NCBI GenBank assembly: GCA_001695595.3
Contig: MBPM02000061.1
Location: 248,001-312,000 of the forward strand
Direction of reading: 5' to 3'
DNA from: Plasmopara viticola
Lineage: Eukaryota > Oomycota > Peronosporomycetes > Peronosporales > Peronosporaceae
DNA length: 64,000 nt
A model generated the notes under the pieces. That model was given only the letters and a program-made list of their open reading frames with translations, made no database searches and was not told the origin of the DNA. This document shows positions 53,781 through 64,000 of this stretch, in pieces. The translations under genes and the position numbers were made by a program. Within the stretch, counting starts at the first letter, position 1; each line of letters starts with the position of its first letter.

Positions 53781-56283
53781 ACAAGTCAGGCATCCGGAAT
53801 GCCTTGACTGATGCGTTATTGCGTCGCCCAGACTATGATCAAATCTATGAGTTAGCTTTGATCTTATCCGCGACGCTTGCGGGTGCGTAACGCTACAAAT
53901 GCTCTTAAAAGCAATGAGTCTTAAGTTTCGGACGAGAAAATGACGGTACAGTTGAAAGCGAGGCTGTATCTGTTCTCAACGGAAGGCATTCTAATGGGCT
54001 ACGACACTTACTAAGTACGGGTAGTGATTTCTCATGATTAAAAATAAGAATGTCGTATCTTCTATGGCAACCATTTGCGAAAAAAATGTATTGATTGGTA
54101 AGCACCCACCATTGTCGGACCAAGATGTACAAGTGGGTCTGCACATATGTAGGCACGTGTGAGTGCTGCAATGGGTGAAACCAAGCATAATGTGGCGGCA
54201 CTGATGGCAACTTACCCGTGTCATTGAGCCGTTTTCGGTCTGTGAATACGGATCTAATTTTTGGCCCTCCAACATTTCAACGGGCAACACTGGTAGTGAG
54301 GTCATTGCTAATCGATTGAACAAATTGCTTCAGTAAGCATCTACACTGGACATGTACAACGATGTCGAAACATCTACGCTGGCTTCTCGATCGTGTTTTA
54401 AGACGACATGTACCCCCCAGTCAATTGTCTCGGACGAAAAGTTTCGCTTCAAGGGCTCTATATGAAGGTGCTTATTTAAGGTACTGAGCACCAGACTGGA
54501 CATACCCGCACAAGTGATTCACAGACCAATAATTAAACAAAAAAGTAAATCGCATCGTCGAAGACGCGTTACGCACATTGTGCGGATACTGCAAGACGTC
54601 AAAGCATTTAATAAGCTTGCATTGAATGACCCTCCCACAAGGAGATAGCAGGTTTTAGAATTAGTGTCGAGAGACACGTGCACGACGAAAGCACTGCAAG
54701 CCAAATAGTAAAAAAGGAAGCAATTACAAGACAAAAATTAAGCTTGAAGACTTGGGAGTTAATAATATCACGGATCTACCTTGGAATGCCTTACCACCGT
54801 CTTCCAGACTGAAATGCGCCTGCGCTTCATCAGCTCATGAGAGGTCATAGCCAATAATTGCCGGGCGTATATGGTTAATGTCACTGATAGATTGCGTACA
54901 CATCCACTGCTTCATATGGGCTCAACTCAGCCGAATCAGGGCAGGTAAACGCGGGACTGTAGGTACGCGACACAAGTTGCAAAACATCAGCTGGGCCATA
55001 TTGTAGCTCTTAGCACGAAGTGTCTTGACCTCTCTCTTGAGGGGTGCAATTCAATGCGACAAGGCGAAAAAAGGTCAGATAAGACCTAGATTCGCGGCAC
55101 CCTGCGTATGCTGCGGCAAAGATAGTTTAATCTGTTGATTTTATGGATTGCCAATTCTTGGGCTGCACCCGCCGGACATCTAACGCCAGCGCTGACAAAA
55201 GTAGATTTCAAGTAGTGCACCACTTGGTGCTAAAAGTCGTTCACTTCGCACTTCCCTTGATAGGTAGGGCAAATGCCACAATTACATTCAAATTGTCTCC
55301 AGGGTAAATTTCGGAAAGTTATGAAAATAAGCCGCTACGAGAGTTTATAGGATGCCAAGGCCTCCTTACACTGACGTCGTAGACGAGTTTGGTCATCATG
55401 GTCAGCATCTTCAACATGACAACACCTTGCTTTGAATTAAGGGCTAGAAAACTTTTTGCTGCTAGGTTAAGAGACGCTGGGGTCATACGTTAAGCTCGTC
55501 CCAAGGTTTCTGCGGAAGCAGTTTTCACCGGGAAATTAATCCGCTGGTAGCTGACAACGAGTCTTCAGTCGAGCGAACAAATCACTCCATTCGTACATAG
55601 TGTGCTCTATCAGCCACCGCGTCATCGTTTAAAAGCATACCATGCTTACACTGGTATACCGCGTGGGTGTCGAATATGTTGAGCCTTTTATCTCATGGTC
55701 GCTTTCTGTAGCAGCTTTGGCAACTCTTAAGGTTTAAGCAAAAAGATAGTCAGTCGACTCAGCGTTTGGGCTTTGGAATTGCAGTAGAAAATATACAATT
55801 CGCTGGAATAGTTTCTATGAAGCGACCCAAGCCAAATCGGTAATGTCTACTACAAAGATGTTTATGTTAGAAAATTTGACATGTATCTGGATAAGGAAGT
55901 GTGGAACGGAGATACACAAACCCACTGTGTGTCACACTAGCTGATATTATTACTATACTGTGTGGCAAAAGTCAAGGGATGTATCGGACAGCAATAATAA
56001 AGCAGGACTTGCTCTGAGAAGCAAACAGAAAAACAATGTATGGTCTTATGATCACTGTTTGATGTATGACAGCAGGAAGTTTGACGCAGGATGTTTGACG
56101 CAGGATGGAGTTGTAGAGCAGATGGCCCACAGAAATGTTTCTATTTTCTTAAAAATGTTGAGCTCATATTAGAGCTACATCGGGTTTCGATATTAAGGCT
56201 TATGCTTAGACTGTAAGTCTAACAGATCGAGATCTGCGACGCGCATTAGTCCAAAGTATTGAGCGAGTATTATAGACCTGAGC
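53781..56283. other. Gene-free stretch
   Basis: No gene supported. Around 54,125-54,165 a stretch (TGTACAAGTGGGTCTGCAC and after) resembles one just before the microsatellite at 18,817, hinting at a shared repeat. The remainder is stop-rich on both strands. Confidence 0.4.
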
Positions 56284-56660
56284 TCAAACTTTCTCCTGAC
56301 GATAGTACCAAAGGCCAGGCTGTAAGCGCTGAATCTGTACAAATAGCTGGCTGGGCCGAATCGCTTCCTCCAAAACCTTTTGACATCGTGAGTAAGGCCC
56401 GGATAGAACGGCTTTTGCTTTGCTGGGGTCTTTCCGAACTTTACGGCTGCTTACAAAGCAGCCAAACACTTCGAGTTCTTCTTCCGTTAAGGCGCAATTT
56501 TCGACGTTGACAGAAATATTATCGGCTCTACTGAATTCAACACTTGCTCAAGCTGACATTTGAAGCCACTTTTCATCTCTCGAATGGCTTTGGATGGATA
56601 TGTCGTCAAATTTTGCCTGGACGAAAGCCTTTGGTGGTCGCAACAGTGGTGTGGCCAAGA
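56284..56660 (-). mobile_element. Ty3/gypsy remnant E (reverse transcriptase), minus strand
   Basis: Read on the minus strand: AKFDDISIQSHSRDEKWLQ (the YxDD region) at about 56,570-56,625, then VENCALTEEELEVFGCFVSS, KVRKDPSKAKAV and RPSQLFVQIQRL, matching the thumb/connection segment of gypsy RT in order. It is opposite in orientation to remnants A-D. It is cut abruptly at about 56,680 by very AT-rich DNA. Confidence 0.6.
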
Positions 56661-57985
56661 GTTTCAACGTCATTATAGTGTCAACAATTAATTTATTGAT
56701 ATTGTGAATATTAAATAGATCAATTAATAACTTAACTGGTTTATGATAAATATTTGATGATAAATACGAAATTATTATTTTTAGTATAAAAACTATTCAA
56801 TAGAATAAATGAAATACTATTTTATCTAAAGTTATCTGTATAATATAAAAAATACTATGCAATACAATAAACAAAATATTATTTAATATAAAGTCATCAT
56901 CAATAGGACAACGAAAGAACAAATTCTATTTCGAACCAGAAAGATGGGTAAACATTAAAACATAAATTTCTGATTTAGATTAGACAGGCGCCATCTATCA
57001 AATCCTATACACATCATTCCGTCAGATCGACCGGGTTGCTCTTTGTTCAAAACGGCTTTTTATCGTCGCTGTCTGCACTCAAAAGAGCTGAATGCGTTAG
57101 CCCAAGACTGTTCGTGGACACGTCATCTTCGCTTGCTCTAGAATTATTGTATATGCACCAAATTTAACGCGACAATTCAGGCAGGAACTGTATTCATTTC
57201 TGTATGTTAGTTCGGCATCTATATCGAAAGAGATCCGGTCGGGCACCAGGAGTCACCTTTAAGGCGTCGCGAGAGGCCAGCATTTACCACAAAGAATCGG
57301 CCTTGTGCGACAGCCCGTCACATTGTGAAGATTAGCAGCTTGTTCATTGTTTAAATCTGTAATGCAATGATTTAAAATCTGATCCAGTGCAGAGTTTGCA
57401 ATTATTTAAATTTGCTATCGACAACTCTTTTATCGGCATCAGCGGTGGTGCACATATCATTCGGTACGGTGCTGGACACAGTTATTCTGATACGGCGGCC
57501 GATACATTATATACGAATCATGGCCTAAATTCGAAAGTGTAATCAGGAAATCAGCACGAACTTATATGTTTAAGTGATCATCAATTATTACATTTTTGAA
57601 ATTACATTGACACTACCGGCAGTGGTCATGTCACTTCGGCGCTTAACTGCCAAGTAAAATTGCCTTGCAGTGTATGAGGCATGAATAATAGTGTCATTGC
57701 GATTGGTGAGTGGGAACTCACTCCCCGTGTTGTGTGTGTTACACGCATCTGACATAGGGTTACCGCGTATGATGCTTCATTGTCGATTACTGACCAACCC
57801 GTAATCTAAACCGTACTTAGCCGTAATCCAAGCAATTTGTAGCTTACATTTAGTGTTTCAGCGATCGGATAAATCTGACTCACCAACTGAGAGCAGTTGG
57901 GGCTACACAATATGCATGACACTCCTTCTTATGCAAAGATTAAGAATTACTTTCAAAAAGTATAATACGGAAAGCGAATAACCTT
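56661..57985. other. AT-rich tract and intergenic region
   Basis: From about 56,683 to 56,900 the sequence is extremely AT-rich with A-T-rich quasi-repeats (AATACTAT and AATATTA words), unlike its surroundings. From 56,900 to 57,985 it is ordinary intergenic DNA without a supported gene. The last part should hold the promoter of the PLAC8 gene. Confidence 0.5.
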
Positions 57986-58579
57986 ATGCAAATCATGACC
58001 GCGCCGAAGATTGAGAAGACTGTGCATGGCAGCCCCGAGTTGCAGCCCCCTGCGGCCCAGGACGCGAACGGTCTCGATATAGGAAAATGGTCAAGCCCTA
58101 TAATCCCTGACGAACCTGAAGGTTTGATGGCCTCGAACGTCAACCTCGAGGCTTGTTGTCCGTGCATCCCCTTGGCGCAAATTGAGATCCGTTTGGGGCT
58201 CAGATCATACGCGAAAGCGGTGACGTGGTATGCAACCGCCTATGGTCTTCTAACGCTCTCGCTCGGCAGTTTCTGGCTCTTTGCTGCCCTGTGGATCTGC
58301 TCAGAGGCTTACCGTGATGCTACTAGTGTGCTTGTGCGTATCCTGTGGCTTGTGGGATCACTGATCCTGGCGCTTCTCCTGTCGCTATTGCTGCTCTATC
58401 GCATCTCAACGTTGCGCTCAACGGTTCGGGAACGTTTTGACATCCCCGGTTCTGTCCGTGAGGATCGCACGGCGGCTTGGCAGGAGACGGCACGAGCCAT
58501 CCGTCAGATGCGACGACATTTAAAGATTCACCAGGCCAAGTGTGAGGCCGTCGCCACGTTGCCAGCTTATGTAGTTTAA
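57986..58579 (+). CDS. PLAC8-family membrane protein
   Basis: An intact 197-codon gene. The start is ATG 57986, with a second ATG three codons later. An acidic, Pro-rich N-terminus precedes the PLAC8 core: ACCPCIPLAQIEIRLGL (residues 56-72; Cys 57, 58 and 60), then two hydrophobic segments at about 81-105 and 116-139, and the family's closing pattern with RFDIPGSVREDRTAAW and ARAIRQMRRHL. PLAC8/FCR proteins sit in the plasma membrane and are linked to metal tolerance and cell size in plants; the oomycete role is unknown. The usual second Cys cluster is reduced (no Cys in the AW-QE region). It is followed after 53 bp by the next plus-strand gene, so intergenic space is very short. Confidence 0.85.
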   Translation: MQIMTAPKIEKTVHGSPELQPPAAQDANGLDIGKWSSPIIPDEPEGLMASNVNLEACCPCIPLAQIEIRLGLRSYAKAVTWYATAYGLLTLSLGSFWLFAALWICSEAYRDATSVLVRILWLVGSLILALLLSLLLLYRISTLRSTVRERFDIPGSVREDRTAAWQETARAIRQMRRHLKIHQAKCEAVATLPAYVV

Positions 58580-58632
58580 CGTCGCTCCAACAATACAAAA
58601 CAACTTGTCAATCTCTTTCTATACTAATTTGT

Positions 58633-59481
58633 ATGACGCAACGCCTCGAAACGACGCCCTCTACGGCGTTTGAACGACTTCAGCAGCGCCGCGAGACGAA
58701 AAAACAACTTCAAGAGATTGACAAACTTCTTGACGATGGACTGGATGCGTTGCCAGCAAAGGCGTCGACTGCAGCTGAGACGCCTCGGGGCTACAGCTTT
58801 GGGTCGGGTCGAAGTCCGAGCAAAAACCGTCGATACTGGCTAAGCAAAGGGTCTTCCACTCCTGGACCTGGGACGTATGTTGTGTCCAAGGCTGACAATA
58901 TCATTCGTGCAAATAATGGAGCTGGTGGAGCACTTGGACCCCGTCGCGGGGGTTGCTGTCGCTTCCAGCCTTGCGAATGCAAAAAGGCACGAGAAGAAAC
59001 GGATAGACGAGTAGAAAAGTCACACGGAAAGCGGCAAGAGAGTCAACAGCTTCGACGCTCTAGCCCCTCGCAAGTAAGACATTTAAAACCTGCTCGACAT
59101 GTCGATTTCCACACTCGAGAACGACAACAACGAGTGGCTGCAGTGCAAGCTGCGAAGCAACACTGGAAACGAGTAGGCCAAAACACGACATCCAACTATC
59201 GCTGGACAGAACGCCGTGTGGCGACAGGAGGAGCGCTTTCAATGGAGAATAGTACTGATCGTGATGGAATGGGAAGCTCCGCGGTGAAAGCAAGAGTGCG
59301 AAAGCTGCTGATTGTTGACCATAAGAGAAGCAAGTGTCACCTTCAAACGGTCGCAACAGACGCGTCGAAGCGTTTAAAACAGTCTTCAAGTCTTGTTGAT
59401 ATGAATAAACTTTCTGGTCGGGATTCGGTGCGCTGCAAACGTAAACACGAGCGAGTTGTCACGGCATTCGACCAAAATTGA
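58633..59481 (+). CDS. Basic protein with a PGPGTY (STPGR-like) motif
   Basis: An intact 282-codon gene. A coiled-coil-like N-terminus (residues 10-40, RLQQRRETKKQLQEIDKLL) is followed by a single PG-rich element STPGPGTY (75-82), which is preceded by KNRRYWLSKG and followed by VVSKADNII. This is the pattern of sperm-tail PG-rich (SHIPPO) repeats found in flagellar and microtubule proteins. Then comes a Cys-rich patch (GCCRFQPCECKK, 107-118) and a long, very basic, probably disordered tail. A flagellar (zoospore) or microtubule role is suggested by the single motif only. A single repeat is fewer than usual in that family. Confidence 0.75.
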   Translation: MTQRLETTPSTAFERLQQRRETKKQLQEIDKLLDDGLDALPAKASTAAETPRGYSFGSGRSPSKNRRYWLSKGSSTPGPGTYVVSKADNIIRANNGAGGALGPRRGGCCRFQPCECKKAREETDRRVEKSHGKRQESQQLRRSSPSQVRHLKPARHVDFHTRERQQRVAAVQAAKQHWKRVGQNTTSNYRWTERRVATGGALSMENSTDRDGMGSSAVKARVRKLLIVDHKRSKCHLQTVATDASKRLKQSSSLVDMNKLSGRDSVRCKRKHERVVTAFDQN

Positions 59482-59750
59482 ACAATCAGAAACTGGTCTG
59501 ATGATCGCAGTGCAGTAGCGTGTTAGATATAAGTCTCAAGAAATCCGTAACCCAAATTGGTTTAGAAATTTTATGCTGTCCGCTTGCAAAGTGTCGTTTC
59601 TAAGGAGCCGTTCCGGTGCTTGAGGGTACATTTCGATGGTCGATACAAATGTAGCCATATCTTGAAAAGACGTCATGTCTCTTCGTAAAGATCGCGTGTG
59701 CCGAGTAGATCCCTACAAAAGATTCCACGGCAGAGAATACAGATACGGCC
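59482..59750. other. Short intergenic region
   Basis: About 270 bp, containing the probable promoter of the large FnIII protein. In-frame stop TAG at 59706-59708 fixes the first possible ATG of that gene at 59751. Confidence 0.6.
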
Positions 59751-62700
59751 ATGCGGCTTGTGCTGACCGTCGCGTTGTCGGCGCTCTACGTCGCGTGCGC
59801 TGACGTGTCGGTGCCTTCAGCCCCGTTGAACGTGGCGCTAGACGTTCTCGGGCCTGACGCACTTGCCGTTTCGTGGGAACCGCCCACGACAGACGGTGGC
59901 TCACCCGTGTCAGCATATCTAGTGGAGTGGGATCCTAATCCGGGCGAGCGCGAAGTGCAGATTATACGGACGAGTGCTAACACGGGCGCAAATGAGGTGC
60001 AGACTGTGCAGACGTACGCTGGACGTGTCAACGAAATTCAGCGCGTTACGACAAGCGCCTCAGCCGTGGCTGAAGTGCAGACGATTATGACGAGCGCAGC
60101 ACCAGGAGAGACACTGGGTGGTGTATTCACCATTCAGTTAGACACAACAAAGACGGGAGGAAGCGTACAGCGCTCAGGAGTCATTGGATTCAATGCCCCT
60201 GCGTCTGGGGATCGATCAGGGGTGCGGGAAATTCTAGCTGCGATGCCAAATATTGGATCGACAGGTGTTCAAAGTGTGCAAAAGTCGAGTGCAGATGCCC
60301 AAGGAGGCATTACGTGGACTATCACATTCAGTACGGCAATGGGTGACGTGCCGCAACTAACGCTTGCGTCGAGTTTTCTCACTGGAAGTGGCGCGGACGT
60401 GGTGATAAACACTTTGCAACAGGGCAATGTAATCAATGGAGGAGCTTTTACATTAAGATTCTTAAGCAGTACAACAAAAGATCTGGCGGCAGATATCAGC
60501 GTCACGCGACGCGTCGGTCCGGATACACAGCATGGCTACTACTGGGATATCACCTTCACTGGCGACACAAATGCAGGCGACTTACCGCTCTTGACAGTGC
60601 CGTCAAAGTCACTTCGAGCAACAGGAGCAAATGTAGTCGTGACGGAGCGATCAGCTGGAAATCAGCTTAAAGGCTCTTTCCAATTAAGTTATAACTTTGC
60701 TCCTACCGTCGATTTACCGTTTGACTGTAGTGCTGCGTTTATGAAGAGTGAGCTGGAAAGACTGGGCACTGTTGGAGCGTTAGAGGTCGTGCGCACTCAA
60801 AAGCCGGATGTTCAAGGTGGATTTACGTGGCGTGTCTCGTTTTTAACGCTTAAAGGATCGCTTTTTCAACTGGGCGTCGACATTACTAAACTAAGCGAGA
60901 CACGGACGGACAGTACAGGACCATCGATGGGGATTCGAGTCACGAGGACGCGTCCAGGAACGATTCAGGAAGTTCAACAGATACAAGTAAGTACAACGAA
61001 CGCAAACGTCAAACCGACATCGTCGTTTCAATTACAAGCCACGTTTGCAGGACAGACGACAACTACTGGACCCATTCTGGTCAATCCAATGAATGACGGC
61101 ACGTGTATGCCGATGCAGCCTGAAGTACAACAGATCGTAGTGACTACCGTAGACACGACAGGGATTGGAGGTGATGCTTTGGTGTCGAAAGAGACTGCTA
61201 TGCAACTGGTCTACACCAGCAACACAGAAGGTGGAGCGACATTCACGACTGGACCTGTTTACGTAGATAAAGCAGGCGACGGAGACTGTACGAAAGGTGC
61301 AACGGCGATAGCTACCGAGTTAAACAAGCTTGCGGGCATGTATGGCCAAGTGACGGTGACTTCTAGTGCTTTTGTAGCTTCACATGCGTGTACGTGGCAA
61401 GTGACATTTAATAATCATCCGGGTAACGTTATTCAGCTCAAAGTCGTCCCCGCGTTGAGTAACGCTATCGCGTCAGCTTCGGTCATGAGTGGAGATGACA
61501 CGATCACGATCAGTACGATCACGGATGGGACCATAAATGTGATTAAAACGGAGCTTGAACGGCTGACAAATGTGGCTCAAGTCACCGTGACAGCTACGGC
61601 GGGACCGAAGCAGACGTGCACGTGGAGTGTCACGTTCGACGGTAACGCAGGGAATTTGCCACTTATGACTGTCTCGACGAACAATGGAGTTTCGTTTGGT
61701 GCGACAGGAACAACGAGCGGAGACTCCATCTCCGTGGTTGCCGGTATCGACGGTACGTCACTTGTTCTTGGTGGGGTTTTTGCGCTCGAGTATGAAGGTC
61801 AGCGCACAGGCTACATGCCATTCGATGCTAGTGCAAGTGTTTTGAAAACGCAGCTTGAAATATTGCCAACCATAGGCAAAGTGGATGTCACGAGATCGAA
61901 TGCAGATCCAAACAATGGATACGCCTGGACAGTCTCTTTTGTAACAAACCTCGGAGATCTGCAGTCGCTTCAGCCGGATGCATTTGCACTTACGGGAACG
62001 GCACCACAAATTGACGTGACAGAAGCTACAAAGGGCATCCTACCGCCTTTCAACAGCAAAGATCGCACAAATGGTCTAAGCTTTGATAGTCTTGTTGTCA
62101 CGGATCTCAGTGATCTGTCCGTGACGGCGTACCATGTGGATGAAAACGTCCCGTTTTATTTTCGCGTCTCAGCTATGAACGCTGGTGGATGGGGACCATC
62201 CTCCTTGTCAATGCCACAATTTGCCATCCCGACGGCGCAAGTGCCAGGTGCGCCAACAAACGTCTCGCTCACAGCGCTTGATGGCTCGTCGGTTGCGGTG
62301 CGTTTCAGCTCCCCGGCAAATGACGGAGGGGCGTCCTTGGACGCGTACCGTGTTGAGTATGGTACAAGTCGGATCGTCGATGAAGTGCAGCAAATTCGGC
62401 TGCGTGTTCCCGTGACGAATGAGATGCAGAAAATCAGCACAGTGACGGATACAGTGAGTGAAGTCCAGCTCGTACATTTGACAAGTTCGTTTACTGGTAC
62501 AGTCGCGAATGAAGTGCAACAAGTAAATTGCGATGCAGACAGCAAAGCGGGAACATTTTCTTTTACCTTTTTGAGTGAGACAACGGCTCCTATCCCAGCA
62601 AGTCAGAGTGATGTCACAAAAATTAAAGCCGTGCTGGAAGAGCTAAATGTCATTACGACCGTAACAGTGGCATTTACGGGCGGACAGACGACTGCGTGCA

Positions 62701-64000
62701 GTCCGTGTCCGGTCTCCGGCTGCACAGCAGGGTTCACAGTCACCTTTACTTCTGTCCTTGGCCTTCAAGGTGACATGCCTCTTCTTACAGCCAATACGTA
62801 CGATTTAGAAGGAAATCGCCGGATTGATATCACAGAGTCAGTAAAAGGCCAGGCGTCTGTCAGTGGCTCATTCAAACTCACGTACCTTCGAGGCAAAGAT
62901 GCAGATACAGTAGCTCTCCAATACAATGCACCGGTCTCTGCGATTCAAGCAGCGTTAGCAGCATTGGATACGTCAGTGACGATCGTTGTAACGGATGGAA
63001 CGAGCACGTTACCAGGTGCGGATGTTGCCAGAGGCGAGCGGTTGTGGCGCGTCACGTTTCAAAATAGTGGATACGTGCCGGATATGGTAGTTCGACCGGC
63101 AAATTCGTTCTTACAGGGAAATGGCGCTGGGATTGTTGTGTACACTCGAGGGAAAACGCCAGATCCAAGTGTTCCAGTGTCTGTGGGAGGGAATCACGTG
63201 TCTGGGTTTTTCAAATTGACGCTTGGTGGTCATACAACGGAGTTAATTGAGCATGACGCGTCCGATACAAGTGTCAAGAGTAGATTAGAGGCACTACCGA
63301 ACGTCGGGTCTGTCACAGTGACGCGGTCGATGCCGTCACTAAAGAATGAGTACTCGTGGACTGTCACATTCATTTTGAACCCTGGCAATTTTCCTCCTGG
63401 TGCGGGAGACGTGGATACGCTTGCTGCTGATACGAAATTATTGACAGGCACAAATAGTCAAGTTGTTGTGTCGACGGTGCAGCAGGGGTCACTGTCCCTT
63501 GACGGCACATTTCAACTCGCGTACACTGTCGGTAGTGTTACGCAGACGACTGCCAATTTATCGCCATACGAGTCCTCAGATGGTATCCAACGAGCACTTG
63601 AAACCCTTACATCTATTGGTGGCGTCACTGTTTCGCGTCCGACTCAACCCGACGGCTACAGCTGGTTCGTCACGTTTAGTGGATGTCGTCTTAACCCGGC
63701 CGTGTGCAATATTGGAGACGTAAATCTACTTGCAAGCATTGATACAAATTTGATTGGTGGTCTTGCACCAGCAGTTCCCACAATCACTATAAGTGAAAGT
63801 GCTAAAGGAGTCGCACCGGCATCAACACTACTGGTAACGGATTTATCAGGAGGAGACCCATTCGAAACGATCATTACCAGTCTAACGTACGGCACGACGT
63901 ACTTTACACGCGTGTACTTTCGTAATGACGTGAGCTTTGGACACCGAGCACTGTCCTTACCCGAGTTTGTCACGACGCGAAATCTGCCACCAGGAGCTCC
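59751..64000 (+). CDS. Large secreted fibronectin-III / EVQ-repeat protein, right end beyond window
   Basis: An uninterrupted frame from ATG 59751 to the right edge gives at least 1,416 codons. A signal peptide (MRLVLTVALSALYVACA) is followed by an FnIII domain (PSAPLNVALDVLGPDALAVS, WEPPTTDGG, YLVEWDP). Then come many copies of a module of about 90-130 residues. Each starts with an EVQ motif (EVQTIMTSA, EVQQIQVSTTN, EVQQIVVTTVD) and contains GGxFxLxF strands, a helix with LExL (LERLTNVAQVTVT) and TWxVTF-type strands ending in GDLPLL. A second FnIII lies near residue 830 (PGAPTNVSLTALDGSSVAVR) and a third starts at the edge (NLPPGAP). This is an extracellular, beta-sandwich-rich architecture of the kind seen in large oomycete surface proteins. 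The frame has high GC and no stop, so the gene looks functional. Total length unknown. Confidence 0.9.
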   Translation, partial: MRLVLTVALSALYVACADVSVPSAPLNVALDVLGPDALAVSWEPPTTDGGSPVSAYLVEWDPNPGEREVQIIRTSANTGANEVQTVQTYAGRVNEIQRVTTSASAVAEVQTIMTSAAPGETLGGVFTIQLDTTKTGGSVQRSGVIGFNAPASGDRSGVREILAAMPNIGSTGVQSVQKSSADAQGGITWTITFSTAMGDVPQLTLASSFLTGSGADVVINTLQQGNVINGGAFTLRFLSSTTKDLAADISVTRRVGPDTQHGYYWDITFTGDTNAGDLPLLTVPSKSLRATGANVVVTERSAGNQLKGSFQLSYNFAPTVDLPFDCSAAFMKSELERLGTVGALEVVRTQKPDVQGGFTWRVSFLTLKGSLFQLGVDITKLSETRTDSTGPSMGIRVTRTRPGTIQEVQQIQVSTTNANVKPTSSFQLQATFAGQTTTTGPILVNPMNDGTCMPMQPEVQQIVVTTVDTTGIGGDALVSKETAMQLVYTSNTEGGATFTTGPVYVDKAGDGDCTKGATAIATELNKLAGMYGQVTVTSSAFVASHACTWQVTFNNHPGNVIQLKVVPALSNAIASASVMSGDDTITISTITDGTINVIKTELERLTNVAQVTVTATAGPKQTCTWSVTFDGNAGNLPLMTVSTNNGVSFGATGTTSGDSISVVAGIDGTSLVLGGVFALEYEGQRTGYMPFDASASVLKTQLEILPTIGKVDVTRSNADPNNGYAWTVSFVTNLGDLQSLQPDAFALTGTAPQIDVTEATKGILPPFNSKDRTNGLSFDSLVVTDLSDLSVTAYHVDENVPFYFRVSAMNAGGWGPSSLSMPQFAIPTAQVPGAPTNVSLTALDGSSVAVRFSSPANDGGASLDAYRVEYGTSRIVDEVQQIRLRVPVTNEMQKISTVTDTVSEVQLVHLTSSFTGTVANEVQQVNCDADSKAGTFSFTFLSETTAPIPASQSDVTKIKAVLEELNVITTVTVAFTGGQTTACSPCPVSGCTAGFTVTFTSVLGLQGDMPLLTANTYDLEGNRRIDITESVKGQASVSGSFKLTYLRGKDADTVALQYNAPVSAIQAALAALDTSVTIVVTDGTSTLPGADVARGERLWRVTFQNSGYVPDMVVRPANSFLQGNGAGIVVYTRGKTPDPSVPVSVGGNHVSGFFKLTLGGHTTELIEHDASDTSVKSRLEALPNVGSVTVTRSMPSLKNEYSWTVTFILNPGNFPPGAGDVDTLAADTKLLTGTNSQVVVSTVQQGSLSLDGTFQLAYTVGSVTQTTANLSPYESSDGIQRALETLTSIGGVTVSRPTQPDGYSWFVTFSGCRLNPAVCNIGDVNLLASIDTNLIGGLAPAVPTITISESAKGVAPASTLLVTDLSGGDPFETIITSLTYGTTYFTRVYFRNDVSFGHRALSLPEFVTTRNLPPGA

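Overview
The window looks like nuclear DNA of an oomycete (probably a Phytophthora or downy-mildew-like genome). The host-type genes encode a secreted aspartic protease with a C-terminal membrane anchor, a mucin-like Pro/Thr/Ser repeat protein, a PLAC8 protein and a very large secreted fibronectin-type-III/EVQ-repeat protein. The DNA between them is filled with decayed Ty3/gypsy retrotransposons. The taxon is an inference from gene content and was not tested by a search.

Region 1 (1 to about 13,040) is the most interesting part. It is the decayed copy of an integrated DNA virus of the Polinton-like virus (PLV)/Preplasmiviricota type. I can recognise a D5-like primase/SF3 helicase, a GIY-YIG endonuclease, a small basic virion-core-like protein, a tyrosine-recombinase integrase, a penton (minor capsid) protein, an A32-like packaging ATPase, a tail-fibre-like protein ending in a peptidase-S74 chaperone, a major capsid protein and an adenovirus-type maturation protease, plus several small unknown proteins. 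Genes are compactly packed, often as divergent pairs with TATATACA-type boxes between the starts. Nearly every gene carries stops or frameshifts, so the element is not functional. The left end lies outside the window. A SINE with an 11-bp target-site duplication sits inside the viral sequence, and the same SINE family recurs near 13.5 kb and at 37.4 kb between host genes. That argues that the virus is truly in the host chromosome.

Region 2 (13,040-15,600) is a nest of small mobile elements: a MITE built from TGASTCA (bZIP-type) repeats, a second SINE, a broken PD-(D/E)XK-like nuclease gene and a 0.6-kb element with about 96-bp terminal inverted repeats and an 8-bp TSD. Region 3 (15.6-35.1 kb) is mostly gypsy debris, with one intact gene for a 7-TM membrane protein (19,029-20,102). 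Region 4 (35.1-40.6 kb) holds two intact minus-strand genes for secreted-pathway proteins, the aspartic protease and the mucin-like repeat protein, with a SINE between them. Region 5 (40.6-57.9 kb) is gene-poor, with at least three more gypsy remnants on both strands and a perfect 21-bp hairpin. Region 6 (57.9-64 kb) is a dense gene island on the plus strand: PLAC8 protein, a PG-rich (STPGR-like) basic protein, and the large FnIII/EVQ-repeat protein that runs off the right edge.

No rRNA, tRNA or CRISPR array was recognised. Frameshift positions are approximate because they were read by eye.
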